Below are positions 1-17,754 of a DNA stretch of 45,000 nt, piece by piece. Under the pieces are notes generated by a model. It ran no database searches. It saw only the letters and a list, made by a program, of their open reading frames with translations, and was not told where the DNA came from. The position numbers were made by a program, and so were the translations under genes. The first letter of the stretch is position 1, and every line of letters begins with the position of its first letter. Source of the stretch: Stramonita haemastoma (Eukaryota; Mollusca; Gastropoda; Neogastropoda; Muricidae); NCBI GenBank assembly GCA_030674155.1, contig CM060337.1, positions 43,560,612 through 43,605,611 on the forward strand, in the 5' to 3' direction.

Positions 1-130
1 TTATGGCAAGGTAACCTACTTGAAATCAGTCTGAATACATAAAAGCTTCTCGTCCAGTGTGTACTTTCAATCTCAACGTGATTACCGGGTGTGGTAAGAG
101 ACAGTGTGGACATAGTTACTATGAATGACT
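1..130 (+). repeat. Dispersed repeat family D, partial copy at window edge
   Basis: About 120 bp here align by eye with 33690-33815 and, more weakly, with 29130-29245. Shared landmarks in order are an 'aggta..cttgaaa' block, a 'cttctc' block, 'ttcaatctca', then 'gtgattaccgggt' or its variant 'gtgattcccaggt', and 'agtgtg.acat'. The copy is cut by the window start. No coding capacity or tRNA boxes are visible, so I cannot assign a class. Confidence 0.55.
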
Positions 131-141
131 CAACAACAACA

Positions 142-172
<31 letters not shown>

Positions 173-175
173 CAA
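131..175 (+). repeat. CAA/CAG trinucleotide microsatellite
   Basis: Short run of CAA triplets, then about eight CAG triplets, then CAA again. It lies 1.7 kb upstream of the ILRUN start codon, outside any recognised ORF. Confidence 0.9.
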
Positions 176-1690
176 TGAATATAACGACAAAGTTGAGACA
201 TCTGGATAGTGATTAGATTTCAATAGTCATTACCATACTTCTGTACAAAAGCAAGTTTGTTTTGTTTTTATTTTTTGTTTTTTTTATTTTTAAAAACAAA
301 ATAAATTTTGATTTTGAACTGAATTCGACCCCAAAACTAGTAAGGAAAAGATCATGATCACTGAGTTTGCAGCTGCTACCATTTTTTTCCCCTATCATAA
401 TGTAATAAAAAAAAAATCTGTCAATATCAGAACTGTATCAAAAAAACATATTAAAAGCAAAGAAAACACAGGAGGACTTACAATCTTTGATCAGTTGTAC
501 ACAAATTTAACTCACCTTCTAAACCAATGCAGCCAAGATTTTCAAGATTTTCAAAATTTCTTTTTCAAGACCCACCCCACCCCCCACCCCCAAAATTGGG
601 ATACATGAAAAAAAACACCCACAAACACAACAAAATACAAGAAAAGAAACCCCAAACAAATAAACAAAAATCGTAAAAGTATACTAAGGTGCCACTAAAC
701 TTGAATATTTGAACGCAGCTTCCCGATCTGTCTTAAAATCTACACGGAGAGACGTGATCAGAGGCACATTTTATGCCTCTATCTACCACCACCATCAACC
801 CCCCCCCCCCCCCCCCTTCCTCCATGTCCGCAGCACGTAGCCTACTAGGCCTAGTTCCTTTTAGGGCCCAGGCCTAGCCTAATGTCAAATAAAACCCCAC
901 ATGCCCATGAATACAAGCCAGTCAGGCTCAACTTGATAGGCCTGTGGGCCTATGACTGTACTGCTGTAGACTATACTATGCCTATGACTAGGCTATGAGG
1001 CGTTTTGTTTGGGTTCCTGGTCAATTGCATCATAAGACTGGTGCTTTTCCTTTATCACAGGGATTTAGTGGCACACTGTTATTTTCTGCAGTCCGCCGTG
1101 CATGCTGCACGGCGCGCGTGTGTAAAATGCTACCCCCACCCACCTACCCCCACCCTTTCTACCTTCTGAAAACAATAACATCACAACAAAAGACATATTG
1201 ACACAATACACCAGCCACATAAAAACTAATAGATATTTACCCCCCCCCCCCCCCCCCCCCCTGACCAACAACCTATGAAACTCTAAAAACACAATGAACT
1301 TATCTGATACAAATTTGAGGGTGCTTGTGTGTTTCTGTGGCCCACCAAAAGGAATTTAGGAATAATTTCAGAATTTTTTTATATTAACACACCTAATCTT
1401 GTTCACACACACACACACACACCAAAGATACTGAGGAAAATAAACATCCCTCACATTTTGCCATTTCTGTCTTCTAAAATATTGTCTTCTATCCACGTAT
1501 CGCCAAAATTTCACCTACAGCCTTATCATCAGCTTAATCAGAACTCAAACGCTCCTCTTAAGCTAATCGGCATCAACGCTGATCAGTTTTCCCCCTTGTT
1601 TTTCTACAGTTTTCTCCGTGTTACTAGATATAGGCTAGGCTTAGGCCTATCGGTTTTTTGTTGACTCGAAAAAGATACCATAACATTATG
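176..1690. other. Non-coding 5' flank of ILRUN
   Basis: No recognisable gene. It is AT-rich to about 700 and then holds two poly-C runs (about 799-817 and 1240-1261) and a short CA run (1404-1423). From 830 to 980 and again near 1630-1655 the motif TAGGCCTA or its relatives recurs; the same motif marks the TYMS upstream region. Short ORFs in this stretch are low-complexity and have no family resemblance. Confidence 0.6.
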
Positions 1691-1857
1691 TGTATCGTTT
1701 TTTTCCTCCCCCGCAGACGCAGGCGCAGGCGCACAGGAAGTGGAAGTTCGTCAGCAGTCTCAGCGTCATTTGCGTGTGAACTTGTGTTGTTATTTTGCAT
1801 CCAGGTGGCAAAGGCACTTCATAATATCCTACATGCATCATTCTAACTGCCGTCAAG
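1690..1857 (+). promoter_or_regulatory. Probable ILRUN core promoter / 5' UTR
   Basis: Directly upstream of the ILRUN start codon lies a GC-richer stretch with tandem 'cgcaggcgcaggcgcac', which resembles NRF1-type GCGCA motifs. It is followed at once by 'acaggaagtggaagt', two ETS-type GGAAGT cores. Clustered NRF1 and ETS motifs are common in TATA-less housekeeping promoters, and no TATA box is visible. The transcription start is not determinable from sequence, and the motif calls are by eye. Confidence 0.45.
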
Positions 1858-8609
<6,752 letters not shown>

Positions 8610-9235
8610 CGAAGGGGGGTGGCTGGCTGGCTGGCTGTGGTGACTGAGGGTGGATGATGCGAGACTTGTGAGCCTGCTGTCCCTTCAAAAAACAAGTCTT
8701 CTCTTTTCCAACAACAACAACAAACAAAAACCCAACAACAACAACAACAACAAAAAACTCTGAACAGCGGATTGTGTGTGTTGCAGCTTTCTGTTGAGGA
8801 TACATCTGCTGTGTTGTGCCCCCAGACTGTAAAGGATGAATGGACAATGAATGGGGGAAAGAATTATTGTGGGAGAAATTGGGTTGATTTTTTTTTTTCT
8901 TCCGTCGTTGATGCACGCAGAATTAGATTAATCGTTGTGTACAACCAGATAATCATTTTCATTATCTTTGTTGTTGTTGTTGTTTGTTGTTGTTGTTGGG
9001 GGAAAGGGGGGGTGGGGAATCTTGGTTTGATTATTTTTACTTTGTATAGGAACAGGTTTTTTGTAACCTTTTTTTTTTTTTTTTTTTTTTTTGATTTGGG
9101 TATTGTGATAAACTTTTTTTGGCAGAAGATTTAAAGAGAAGAAAATTATCAGAAACTTGAAAAATTCTCTACAGAGAATTTTGGTGAATTTTTCTCATGG
9201 TAGGTATCCCTGGGACTAGAGAGAATGTGATGAGA
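8610..9235 (+). other. Probable start of ILRUN 3' UTR / 3' flank
   Basis: Sequence after the stop codon, with CAA and GTT trinucleotide runs (8709-8752, 8969-8998) and a poly-T run at 9069-9092. No AATAAA with a convincing downstream element is seen here, so the transcript end is not placed. Confidence 0.4.
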
Positions 9236-10204
9236 AACATAAAGATAGATAGATAGAGAGGGGGATAGTTGGGTGATAGAGAGAAGTAATGAGTAGATAG
9301 AGAGAGAGGATAGATTGGATGATGAGAGGGTATTGATAGAGAGAGAGGGGGATAGTTGGGATAAGAGAGGTAAAGATAGATAGAGAGGGGGATAGTTGGG
9401 ATGAGAGAGTAAAGATAGAAGAGAGGGGGATAGTTGGGATGAGAGAGTAAGATAGAGAGAGAGGGGGATAGTTGGGATGAGAGAGGTAAAGATAGAGAGA
9501 AGGGGGATAGTTGGGATGAGAGAGGATAAAAGATAGATAGAGAGGGGGGATAGTTGGGATGAGAGAGGTAAAGATAGGAGAGAGGGGGATAGTTGGGATG
9601 AGAGAGGTAAAGATAGAGAGAGAGGGGGATAGTTGGGATGAGAGAGGTAAAGATAGAGAGAGAGGGGATAGTTGGGATGAGAGAGGTAAAGATAGAGAGA
9701 AGGGATAGTGGGATGAGAGAGTAAAGTTAAAGGGGTAGTTGGATGAGAGAGGTAAAGATAGATAGAGAGGGGGTAGTTGGGATGAGAGAGGTAAAGATAG
9801 AAGAGAGGGGTGTGGGATGAGAGAGTAAAGATAGAGAGAGGGGGTAGTTGGGATGAGAGAGGTAAAGATAGATAGAGAGGGGTAGTGGGTGAGAGGTAAA
9901 GATAGAGAGAGGGGATAGTATGAGGATAGTAGAGAGGTAAAGATAAAATAAAAGAGGGGGATAGTTGGGATGAGAGAGGTAAAGATAGAGGAGTGGAGAG
10001 GGGGATGAGAGAGGTAAGATAGAGAGAGAGGGGGATGAGAGAGGTAAAGATAGATAGAGAGGGGGGGATGAGAGAGGTAAAGATAGAGAGAGAGGGGATG
10101 AGAGAGGTAAAGATGTAGGAGGGGGATAGTTGGATGAGAGAGGTAAAGATAGAGAAGGGGGGGGATGAGAGAGGTAAAGATAGAGAGAGAGGGGGATAGT
10201 TGGG
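9236..10204 (+). repeat. Purine-rich minisatellite, ~38-40 bp unit, about 25 copies
   Basis: Unit built from 'gggggatagttgggatgaga' followed by 'gaggtaaagatagagaga', repeated with small indels over about 970 bp. The strand is almost all A and G with T at fixed points. Long minus-strand ORFs through it are periodic (SLIPTIP..LSLYLYL..) and are artefacts. Confidence 0.95.
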
Positions 10205-10302
10205 AAACTCTGTCAGCAGTGGACTTCCAAAAGTAGTGTGTGTTAAGTCCTTTGTGAGCGATTGGCTTTGACAATGGGATGTGTTTATGTTCCGATTTAT
10301 TT

Positions 10303-10327
10303 GTTGTTGTTGTGTGTGTGTGTGTGG

Positions 10328-10396
<69 letters not shown>
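10303..10396 (+). repeat. (GT)n microsatellite
   Basis: About 90 bp of nearly pure GT, directly downstream of the purine-rich minisatellite. Confidence 0.96.
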
Positions 10397-10397
<1 letters not shown>

Positions 10398-12136
10398 CTG
10401 TGTTTGTACTTTATGTGTATGATTGTGTGCACATAAGCATGGTACGCATGGAGAGAAATATTTTTTAAAAAGTGATGAGGTGACTATTCTCATCAATACT
10501 ACTTCTCTGCTTTACAAAACATACAGACAAACACAACCGCCCAAATGCAAGGAGGATACACAGTATCTAGTACTGTCTTGTAGATCCAATAGGGACACTT
10601 TTGGAAAGGAGTCCCAAGTTCTAGAAAGGGTTCATTCTTCCTTCTTGTCTGCTGTAAGTCCAAGTCTTAGTACCCAACCTACAAATCAATAAGAGAAAAC
10701 CAACTTCAATATGCTGCAAGCATTGGGTGTTTAACATGACCTTTTGCTTTGCAAACAGGGGAAGAAAAATGCACACGTTTCTAACCGTCTTATTGTTCAG
10801 ACCTAAAACCTTGATCATACATCAATGCTGCTTATAGCAAAAGCTTCAGGGAGAGCAGAGTATTTTGTCCCCTGACTTGTTTAAAGTGGGAAAAGTCTAT
10901 AATATATTTGTTTAGTTCATAGCAAATAGTTCAGTGTGGAATCAGGGCTGCAGTTTCTTTGGAGATGTGCTGGTATCACCCTCTTTTTTAATTTTTTTTT
11001 TTTTTAAGAGCTGTTTATTATTTATACTGTCTTGTGTGCATTTACCTACGATTGTTGGTCTCTTTTATATGTCATTTTACCAGAGATTTAGCGCAGTTTC
11101 ACATTCTTTTTCTCTTTAATTAATTCAGATAGAATATTGCCCAAGGGTTTTTAGTTGATTGTTGTGTCCAATGTGATTGCTCTACAGACTATATATACAG
11201 CAGGTTAGGTCCGTTTTTGTGTGCTGCTTTTGTTATGCCTTTCTTTTTCACGTTGGGTTTTGGGGTATTCTTGGAGATGAAGGTACAGAATTCATCCAAT
11301 CTGGACTCAAAACTTTTGGACCTCAAAACTTGTCATTTCTTAAACAGGTTTGTTTGGGTTTTTTTTTGGGGGGGGGGGGGGGGGGGGGGGGGGAGGGGGG
11401 CTTTTTACTGTTTACTCTGCTAGAGCTACTACTTTGTTAAATAAGCCACAAATAGAAGCAGTCTTATTCTCTCTATGATTCCATGCAATTCAAAACAAAC
11501 AAAAACAAAAGAGCAGTGTTGTACAGTATACATATTTCCATATCACTCTTTGAGTGTGTGTTTCAGTTTTAAAAAAAAAAAAAAAAAAAGCAAAGAAAGA
11601 AATATTAAAATCCTAGATTTAAAAAAACATGGCTTATTTGAAGGGACTTGTTTGAAAATGATTGTGAGAACGATGTTTAGTAGTCATATGTTGGAAACGT
11701 GGTGACCAGTCCTACAGAAAGATGCTTTTTAACTGGAAGCAAATACGTTGCATTTATATAGCATTCCACACTGTATCATGTACTTTCAAGTTTAAGCAGA
11801 AAAGAAAGTTGATCTTAACAGAGCAGTAAATTGATGGGGCATCTTTTATAGGACCAAAAAAAGCAGGAGGGAATGAGTTGCATAATTTGGAATCAAAACG
11901 ATAACCAGTAATCCCATAACTAACGTAGGAAGAGTAGAGAAGGAAAATATGTTATTTTCAATGAAGAAAGCGAGATATGCGTGATTTCCCAAAGCAGTAT
12001 TGTCTATCAGTAACACAAAATTTACATTCTTCTGAATTTTTTTTTTCTTTTCGAAGTTTTATTTGATGAAGCAATATGCGTATATACCTTGTGAAAAAGA
12101 TTAAAGGACTTGTACAATATGAACTGGCGTAATCAG

Positions 12137-12345
12137 GTGTGTGTTTGTGTGTGTGTGTGTATTTGTGTGTGTGTGTGTGTGTGTGTGTCTGTGTGTGTCT
12201 GTGTGTGTGTGTGTGTTTGCATAGATCTGTATGTCTGTGTGCTTGTGTGAGTGTGTATGTTAGTTAACCTGCATGCATATAATTATCTTAGGTGATGTTT
12301 AGTTTTGTATCCATTCCATGTTAGTGTGTGTGTGTCTGTGTTAAC
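12137..12345 (+). repeat. Interrupted (GT)n tract
   Basis: GT-rich array broken by 'tct', 'ttgc' and 'ta' interruptions, with a non-GT gap near 12256-12320. Confidence 0.85.
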
Positions 12346-12634
12346 AATTTTATTCTTTAAAATCTTTTGCAAAAAGAGTAGACACATATCCATCTATCTG
12401 GTTTTTTGGTGAAAATTTTTTTTTTTATCAAAATCTAAATCAAATGCAAAATTATGAGTATAGTTATAAATTCCTTTAAAATCTGATGTTTTATTATTCC
12501 AAGATAAAAAATATAAAAAAGTTAGGAATCAAAATTCTCTAGGTATCAGTATAAGAAAATTCCTTTTCTACAAGCATTTGTGCTGGTTGGTAAAATAAGA
12601 GGGCTGAACTCTGCAGAAAGATGTTATCCTGAGA

Positions 12635-12702
12635 GCAGTTAACCAAAGTTCTTTTGTTTAAAGATTTTTTTTTTTTTTTTTGCAGTTAACCAAAGTTCTT
12701 TT
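12635..12702. repeat. 21-bp direct repeat flanking poly-T
   Basis: 'gcagttaaccaaagttcttt' plus one T occurs at 12635-12655 and 12682-12702. Between them are 26 bases consisting of 'gtttaaaga' and a run of T. Confidence 0.85.
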
Positions 12703-13430
12703 TTCTTATCTCTTGACTTCAGTGTCATTGCCGGAAAAGTTGTCAGCACAGTCCTTTACAATAGTAGGGCAGACAATTACTGTTGGTCGGTCACCATGGT
12801 GTCAGGTAAGACTATTTGCCCTCATCCACTCTTTGAGGGAGTGGGGGGGGGGGGGGGGGGGACAAAAGTATAAAAACCCTTCAAGAATCTAACCATCCTC
12901 AGGGCATCTCTCTCAACTTCAGAATGATAGAAAAAATAATAAATAAAATAAATTTTAAAACAAACAACCCCCCCCACAAAAAACCAACTTAAGAGAGAGA
13001 GGTGAGGGTTTGAATGCGGGTGTGTCTATATCACCAAGTAGTGAAGGACATTAAACAAAACAAAACAAACAACCAACCAACTTGAGATTGATTGTGACAA
13101 ATGATGATCTTGTAAACATGGAGCCTAGCAGCAGCAGAGCTGATCAACAGAGAAAGTGTAGGCCTGAGATGTATGTCATGAGAAACTTCCACAAGCTCTT
13201 TTTCGCACATCTGGAACAATGACTGCCCTTCACCTCGGCTGTAGAAGTATACGCAACAATCAGGCCGGCATTAGCGCAACTGAATGCCAATAATTGTTGC
13301 TGTTCATTCCCCAACTTAATTAAGTGCCCTTGACATGCAGATTATGTGCTCCTGTTTCACCCCTTGAGAATAACAATAAGATCATTAAAAAAAAATCCTT
13401 AAATTTGGGGGGGGGGGGGGGGGGGGAGGA

Positions 13431-13495
13431 GGGGAACAGTTGCATAGGCAAAATCTCACCACTGGTGAACGACAGAGCTCTAGCCAAGGAATAAC
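13431..13495 (-). repeat. Dispersed repeat family E fragment
   Basis: Contains 'caaaatctcaccactggtga' then 'gagctctagccaagg'. This is the reverse complement of the 'ggctaaagctccaaggttca' / 'ccacaggtgagattttt' block at 29815-29858. Confidence 0.5.
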
Positions 13496-14002
13496 TCCCC
13501 CCCCCCTCCTTTAAAAAAAACACAAAACCTAACCATCACATCAACTGAAATCGAAGTATGCTGAGATATTGAATTCTTTCCATGAAAGAACTAAAATAAC
13601 AAATAGATTTTGAGGGTGAAATAATGTAGTGTTTCATTTTGTGTGTTCGATTTAAGTAAGTATTTATTTGTGAAAAAAAAGGAGTCTTGTCAAGTATGAA
13701 ACAACACCTAGTTTCTGTTAGTAATTTTCAGGATTTTTTTTATCTCTGATGTAGCAAAGACAATCTTTGTTGTTTTTTTGAAGCAGCCCTCTGATTGATT
13801 TGAGGCAACAAACAAAACCAACCTGTGTGGACAATGTGATATATCTGTCAACAGAGCTTGTAGTTTGTTTTGTGATTATAGTAGTTTTTGTTTTGCACAT
13901 AATATTTTGTGTTGATTTCGTGCTTCAATCCATTCAGTTTCATCATTCAGTGCTTAGCGAAAGGCCATGATAGAATCAGATTCAGAGTTTAAAGTTGCTT
14001 AG

Positions 14003-14312
14003 TGGTAAAAACAGGATAGCTCAGTGGTCAGAGCTTGCTTTCACCGAGCTATGGTTAATAAGCAGCTTTGGGTTAAGCTACTTCGCAGTTGAGATGGTTG
14101 ACCATTCATGTGCTGTGGCTTCAGGACAGTCCCCCAGTTTACCCAGCTGTAAATGGGTACCTGCCCTCTGCAGGTACATGGAAGATAAAGCAGCGAGGGA
14201 GAGGAGATGGGTGCTACCCTCAATATGCTGGTCCCTAGAGAAGCTGAGTGAGGTCTCTGACACCTTGCTCTCAAACAGCTGCATAAGTTGTGTGACACCT
14301 TTACCTTTGCCA
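14003..14312 (+). repeat. SINE family C, near-complete copy with tRNA-like head
   Basis: The head 'ggatagctcagtggtcagag' is a tRNA-type A box. The body includes 'gtaaatgggtacctgccctc', 'aaagcagcgagggagaggag', 'gagaagctgagtgaggtctc' and ends 'cacctttacctttgcc'. Body fragments recur at 7355-7465 and (reverse) 29578-29682. The B box is not clear. Confidence 0.7.
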
Positions 14313-14451
14313 TAGATGACAAATAAAAAGAAAGCTACAGATTTGTTTGTAGGATTGATTGAGGAGGGTGTAAACCTACTGGGAAGAGACAGAAATGAGA
14401 AAAACTGGATTCACTCACTCACTCACTCTCACACTGACAGACACAGACATA

Positions 14452-14488
14452 CATACAGACACACACAGACCACACACACACACACACA

Positions 14489-14529
<41 letters not shown>
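14452..14529 (+). repeat. (CA)n microsatellite
   Basis: CA array with two short interruptions, preceded by CACT and ACAG repeats (14414-14460). Confidence 0.95.
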
Positions 14530-14530
<1 letters not shown>

Positions 14531-14796
14531 TAAGATGAAAACTAATCTTGCCACCCGGAATGATTGGGAATCTTTTTTATTGGATGGGGTGGGGGTAGGG
14601 GTGGGTATTGTTTTGACCTTTTTTGGGTTGTTTGCCTGTTTTGTTTTGTTGCTTGTGGGAAGTGACATCTTCAGACATGCTGAGGATGAAGAGGGTGTTA
14701 AAATTCATGGCCATTTTTACCCAGTGCTCAAGGCAGCCATAGTCCATTTCTTGTACTTGTTATTAATATATTTTGAGTTACGTACCTATTTATTTT

Positions 14797-15128
14797 TAGG
14801 ATAATGGAATAAGCACTCGTGTGCTTTTTTTTTACGTCCAGCCCCTGTGTGTATGCAGTTTTGTGACTTTTGCCATCTGTTCCCACCGGCACGCAATGGC
14901 ATACTCTTCCAAAACGCGAAACAGGTTTTAATATGTGCCAAGATGTTCTCTGTGTGTTCACACATGGAACCTTGGTTTATAGTCTCATCTGAAGGACTTT
15001 TGGGAAGAGTGGAGTCGACACTGATATCAACTCCAAGGAACGATATCCCCTAAATGGGATTTGAACCTGGGTCAGCAGATCATGAGCGCAATGCGCAACA
15101 CTCTAACCGCCAGGTATATCCTGTTTCC
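14797..15128 (-). repeat. SINE family B, full-length antisense copy
   Basis: Read on the minus strand: a tRNA-like head with A-box-like 'tacctggcggttagagtgtt' and B box 'ggttcaaatccc'; then the family body ('gcatgccattgcgtgccggt'-like wording); then the tail with 'gcactcgtgtgc' in a hairpin-like arrangement and 'ccattatcc'. This is one of the most complete copies here. Confidence 0.8.
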
Positions 15129-16310
15129 CATGTATGGACAGATATGGCATCTATCCAGTCAAGTCAAAAATACTTTACTTAATCATCCCATGAATGGCAA
15201 TCACAAAACTGACAAGTACACAGTATAGTAGTGATCGTAAAGTAGAGGAACAAAAAAGAAAAGAAATAAGATGAGATTCTTCTTCTCATTTTCCTTATCA
15301 GGTAGTGTGCACTGAAGAGCTGTCCTCCAGGTTCCTCTGTTTATGTTGGTTATGTGCCAAACCCTGGGTTTTAGGAAAATGGCCGGCGGGGCTATAAGAA
15401 ACATAATTGGATTGGGTTGGATAGGAAAATGGCTTGCCTTTCTGTTCTGCAGTGTTGTCATTCACCGTTTCCCTTTGTCTTTTCCTCTCTCCCCTTCCCT
15501 TGGCTTCTGCCATGGGAGAAAAAGCTTCACATTGTTTAAAGAGCTGATGGCTTCTATAGTCATCAGTATAAACAGGAATAACATTTTTGGAATATTGATA
15601 CAGTGCTTTGTAAATTTCATGTATCATTATCAAAATCTTCATAAATGGTTACGTATGTATGAATGATTTGAATGCAAGTGCTTTGGTATGGGTATTTTTA
15701 CAAGATATGATGTGTTTGTCTGTTGTGTTTGATGATGACCTCCAAAACAGCAGAGGAGGCAGCTGCTGTTTGGGAAATTGGGTAGAAATTTAATTATAAG
15801 GGAGATGCTTTTCCCACAGTACATCCCACTCTCTCGGCCAAGAGGGCATAAGGACAGTCAGCATTGGATGTGTTCTCTTAAGTCCAAATTGCCCCCAGGG
15901 CTGCAGCACATAAGGACTGTGCAAGTCAAGCCTCCTAGTCAGAGAGTCATAGTTGATCACTAAAGGCTAAGCTGTAAAGTGGAATTCTATGAGTTGAAAA
16001 GCCACTGATCATACAGCCTCTCACTTTGCTGATGCCCCTAGCATCAATGGTTTAATTAAGAACTGTGATAAAGCCCAGGCGCTGAAGGCATAAAGATATA
16101 GCACTATGTAACTCCATGTTATTAGTCTTGGCATAAATTTGAATCCAGCTTACAGGTTTTTATTTGTACTGAAAGATCAGTCACCTATTTTGGTGCAGAG
16201 ATTCAAGCGTGGTTTGGGGGTGTGACGGAAAATTGGTTTGATTCCCTGTGCCCCAGTGTGACTGTGCTGCAGACATGGTCAGTTTGAAAGGAGGGATAAC
16301 AGAAGAACTA
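15129..16310. other. Non-coding stretch between SINE copies
   Basis: No gene recognised. It contains two short ORFs (about 100 aa, 15298-15666 on both strands) with no family resemblance and no splice or codon signal. Otherwise unique-looking sequence. Confidence 0.5.
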
Positions 16311-16314
16311 TCAG

Positions 16315-16510
16315 ACACTTGTTTCCACAGAACACACGCGGAACATCTTGCGCACACGTTAAACCCTGTTCCGCTTTTCGTAAGAGTAGGCCATCGTGTG
16401 CCGGTGGGAACAGATGACATTTACAAAATTGCATACACACGGGGACTGGATGTAAAAAAGCACACGAGTGCTTATTCCATTATCCTTGATATAAAAGAAT
16501 AAAATAAATA
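16315..16510 (+). repeat. SINE family B, 5'-truncated copy
   Basis: Body and tail in sense: 'cttgcgcacacgttaaaccc', 'gccatcgtgtgccggtggga', 'acacggggactggatgta', 'gtgcttattccattatcc', then an A-rich tail with AAATA repeats. A decayed head may lie at 16205-16260. Confidence 0.8.
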
Positions 16511-16836
16511 AATAAACAAAAATAAACAGAAACTGTAGAATGAACAAAGAAACGTGCAGCAGCCCTTGTCTACTAAGATTTCAAACGTTGAGATTAGGAA
16601 GTTATGAAACAGGGAAAGACACAAAGAATGATATAATATTTATCATTATTATCAGTATGAATATTATTACAAGTTACGATGAGTTTCATTACTAAGGTGT
16701 GGTTAGTGTTGGTATCTTCTTGATATGATTTAGGTCATGTAGTCTTACATTTAGTTTTGTTGTTGTTTCTTTTGTTTTAAACAGAAGATAATCTTGTGAG
16801 TTACCAACAATAATGCTTTTAGTATGATATGTAATA

Positions 16837-17134
16837 GCCGCCACTGTAGTCAAGTGGTTAAGGCGTTGGACTCGTAATCTAAAGGTTGCGGGTTCGATCC
16901 CAGCTTTCGGCTATGGCGTTGTGCCCTTGGAAAAGGCACTTTACGGCTATTTTCTCACCCCACCCAGGTGTGAAAGGGGTACCAACCTTGTGTTGGGGGT
17001 TAACCTGCGATAGACTGGCGTCCTATCCAGGGGGGAGTCTATGACTCTCAGTCGCTTCACGCCACAGAAACCGGGATAAGCACCGGCTGATGAGCCTTAG
17101 GTTCGGGACAGACTTTAACTTAACTTTAACTTTT
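16837..17134 (+). repeat. SINE family A copy 1 (tRNA-derived, sense)
   Basis: The head carries an A box in 'tagtcaagtggttaaggcgt' and a B box in 'ggttcgatccc', the internal Pol III promoter of a tRNA. The unrelated body runs through 'gttgtgcccttggaaaaggc' and 'tagactggcgtcctatccag' to 'gccttaggttcgggacagac'. The tail is a short AACTT repeat. It is not a functional tRNA gene: no acceptor stem closes and it joins a body. Confidence 0.88.
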
Positions 17135-17143
17135 ATGATATGT

Positions 17144-17433
17144 TAAAAAAAGTTAAAGTCTGTCCCGAGCCTAAGGCTCATCAGGCCGGTGCTTATCCCG
17201 GTTTCTGTGGCGTTAAGCGACTGAGAGTCAAGACTCCCCCCTGGATAGGACGCCAGTCTATCGCAGGGTTAACCCCCAACACAAGGTTGGTACCCTTTTA
17301 CCCCTGGGTGGGGTGAGAAATAGCCGTAAAGTGCCTTTTCCAAGGGCACAACGCCATAGCCGAAAGCTGGGGTCGAACCCGCAACCTTTAGATTACGAGT
17401 CCAACGCCCTGACCACTTGACCACAGCGGCGGC
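17144..17433 (-). repeat. SINE family A copy 2 (antisense)
   Basis: Reverse complement of copy 1 almost throughout, from the tail ('gttaaagtctgtcccgagcc') to the head ('aacgccctgaccacttgacc'), with scattered substitutions and small indels. This shows two separate elements and not a recent exact duplication. Confidence 0.88.
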
Positions 17434-17517
17434 ATGATATGTAATGCATGTAAAATAATTCCATTTTCAAAACAAAAAAAAAACAAACAAAAAATGTATA
17501 TCTATGGCTAGGATAAA

Positions 17518-17655
17518 GTGTGTATGCCAGGTTTGGCATGTTTAGATACCATCCCCAAAGTCAGAAGGGGTTGTCTTAATTACTGGTGGGCAAACAGTTA
17601 CGTACACAAAATCACACCATTGGTGAACCTTGGAGCTTTATCCAAAGTACAAAGT
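17518..17655 (-). repeat. Dispersed repeat family E copy
   Basis: Contains 'ccatccccaaagtcagaagg', 'ggtgggcaaacagttacgta' and 'aaaatcacaccattggtgaa', the reverse complement of the order in the 29811-29965 copy. Confidence 0.55.
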
Positions 17656-17754
17656 CGTGGAGTATTGTTGTATCAGCAGACAGTTTTGAAAATAATGTCC
17701 TTCCAACTTTTTTTTTTTTTTTGTAAATTAGCCAAACAATGTGTAAAATACAAG

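Larger units (their letters stand above)
10400..13995. other. Non-coding stretch downstream of ILRUN
   Basis: No gene recognised. Contents: poly-G (11368-11392), a possible MIR/CORE-like end near 11749-11775 ('gcatttatatagcattccac'), a (GT)n region (12137-12345), a 21-bp direct repeat around poly-T (12635-12702), poly-G (12842-12861 and about 13407-13427), and a family E copy. It could be part of a long ILRUN 3' UTR, but nothing seen here shows it. Confidence 0.5.
16824..17442. repeat. Inverted pair of SINE family A copies with shared target motif
   Basis: Two near-full-length copies of one tRNA-derived SINE face tail to tail (16837-17134 on + and 17144-17433 on -). They are separated only by 'atgatatgt', which also occurs immediately left (16824-16832) and right (17434-17442). 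The pair makes an inverted repeat with arms of about 290 bp. Confidence 0.9.

Noticed and set aside
9149..10496. Two minus-strand ORFs of about 426 codons
   Set aside because: They translate a purine-rich minisatellite (periodic SLIPTIPLSL-type sequence) and run into (CA)n. The open frame follows from the lack of stop codons in the repeat.
12680..12807. Possible exon bounded by 'cttgacttcag' and 'caggtaagac'
   Set aside because: Splice-like ends around 84 bp, but the translation matches no family I recognise and no partner exons are seen on either side. Transcript data would decide.
16837..16912. tRNA gene
   Set aside because: A and B boxes are present, but the sequence continues into a conserved SINE body and recurs as dispersed copies with target duplications.
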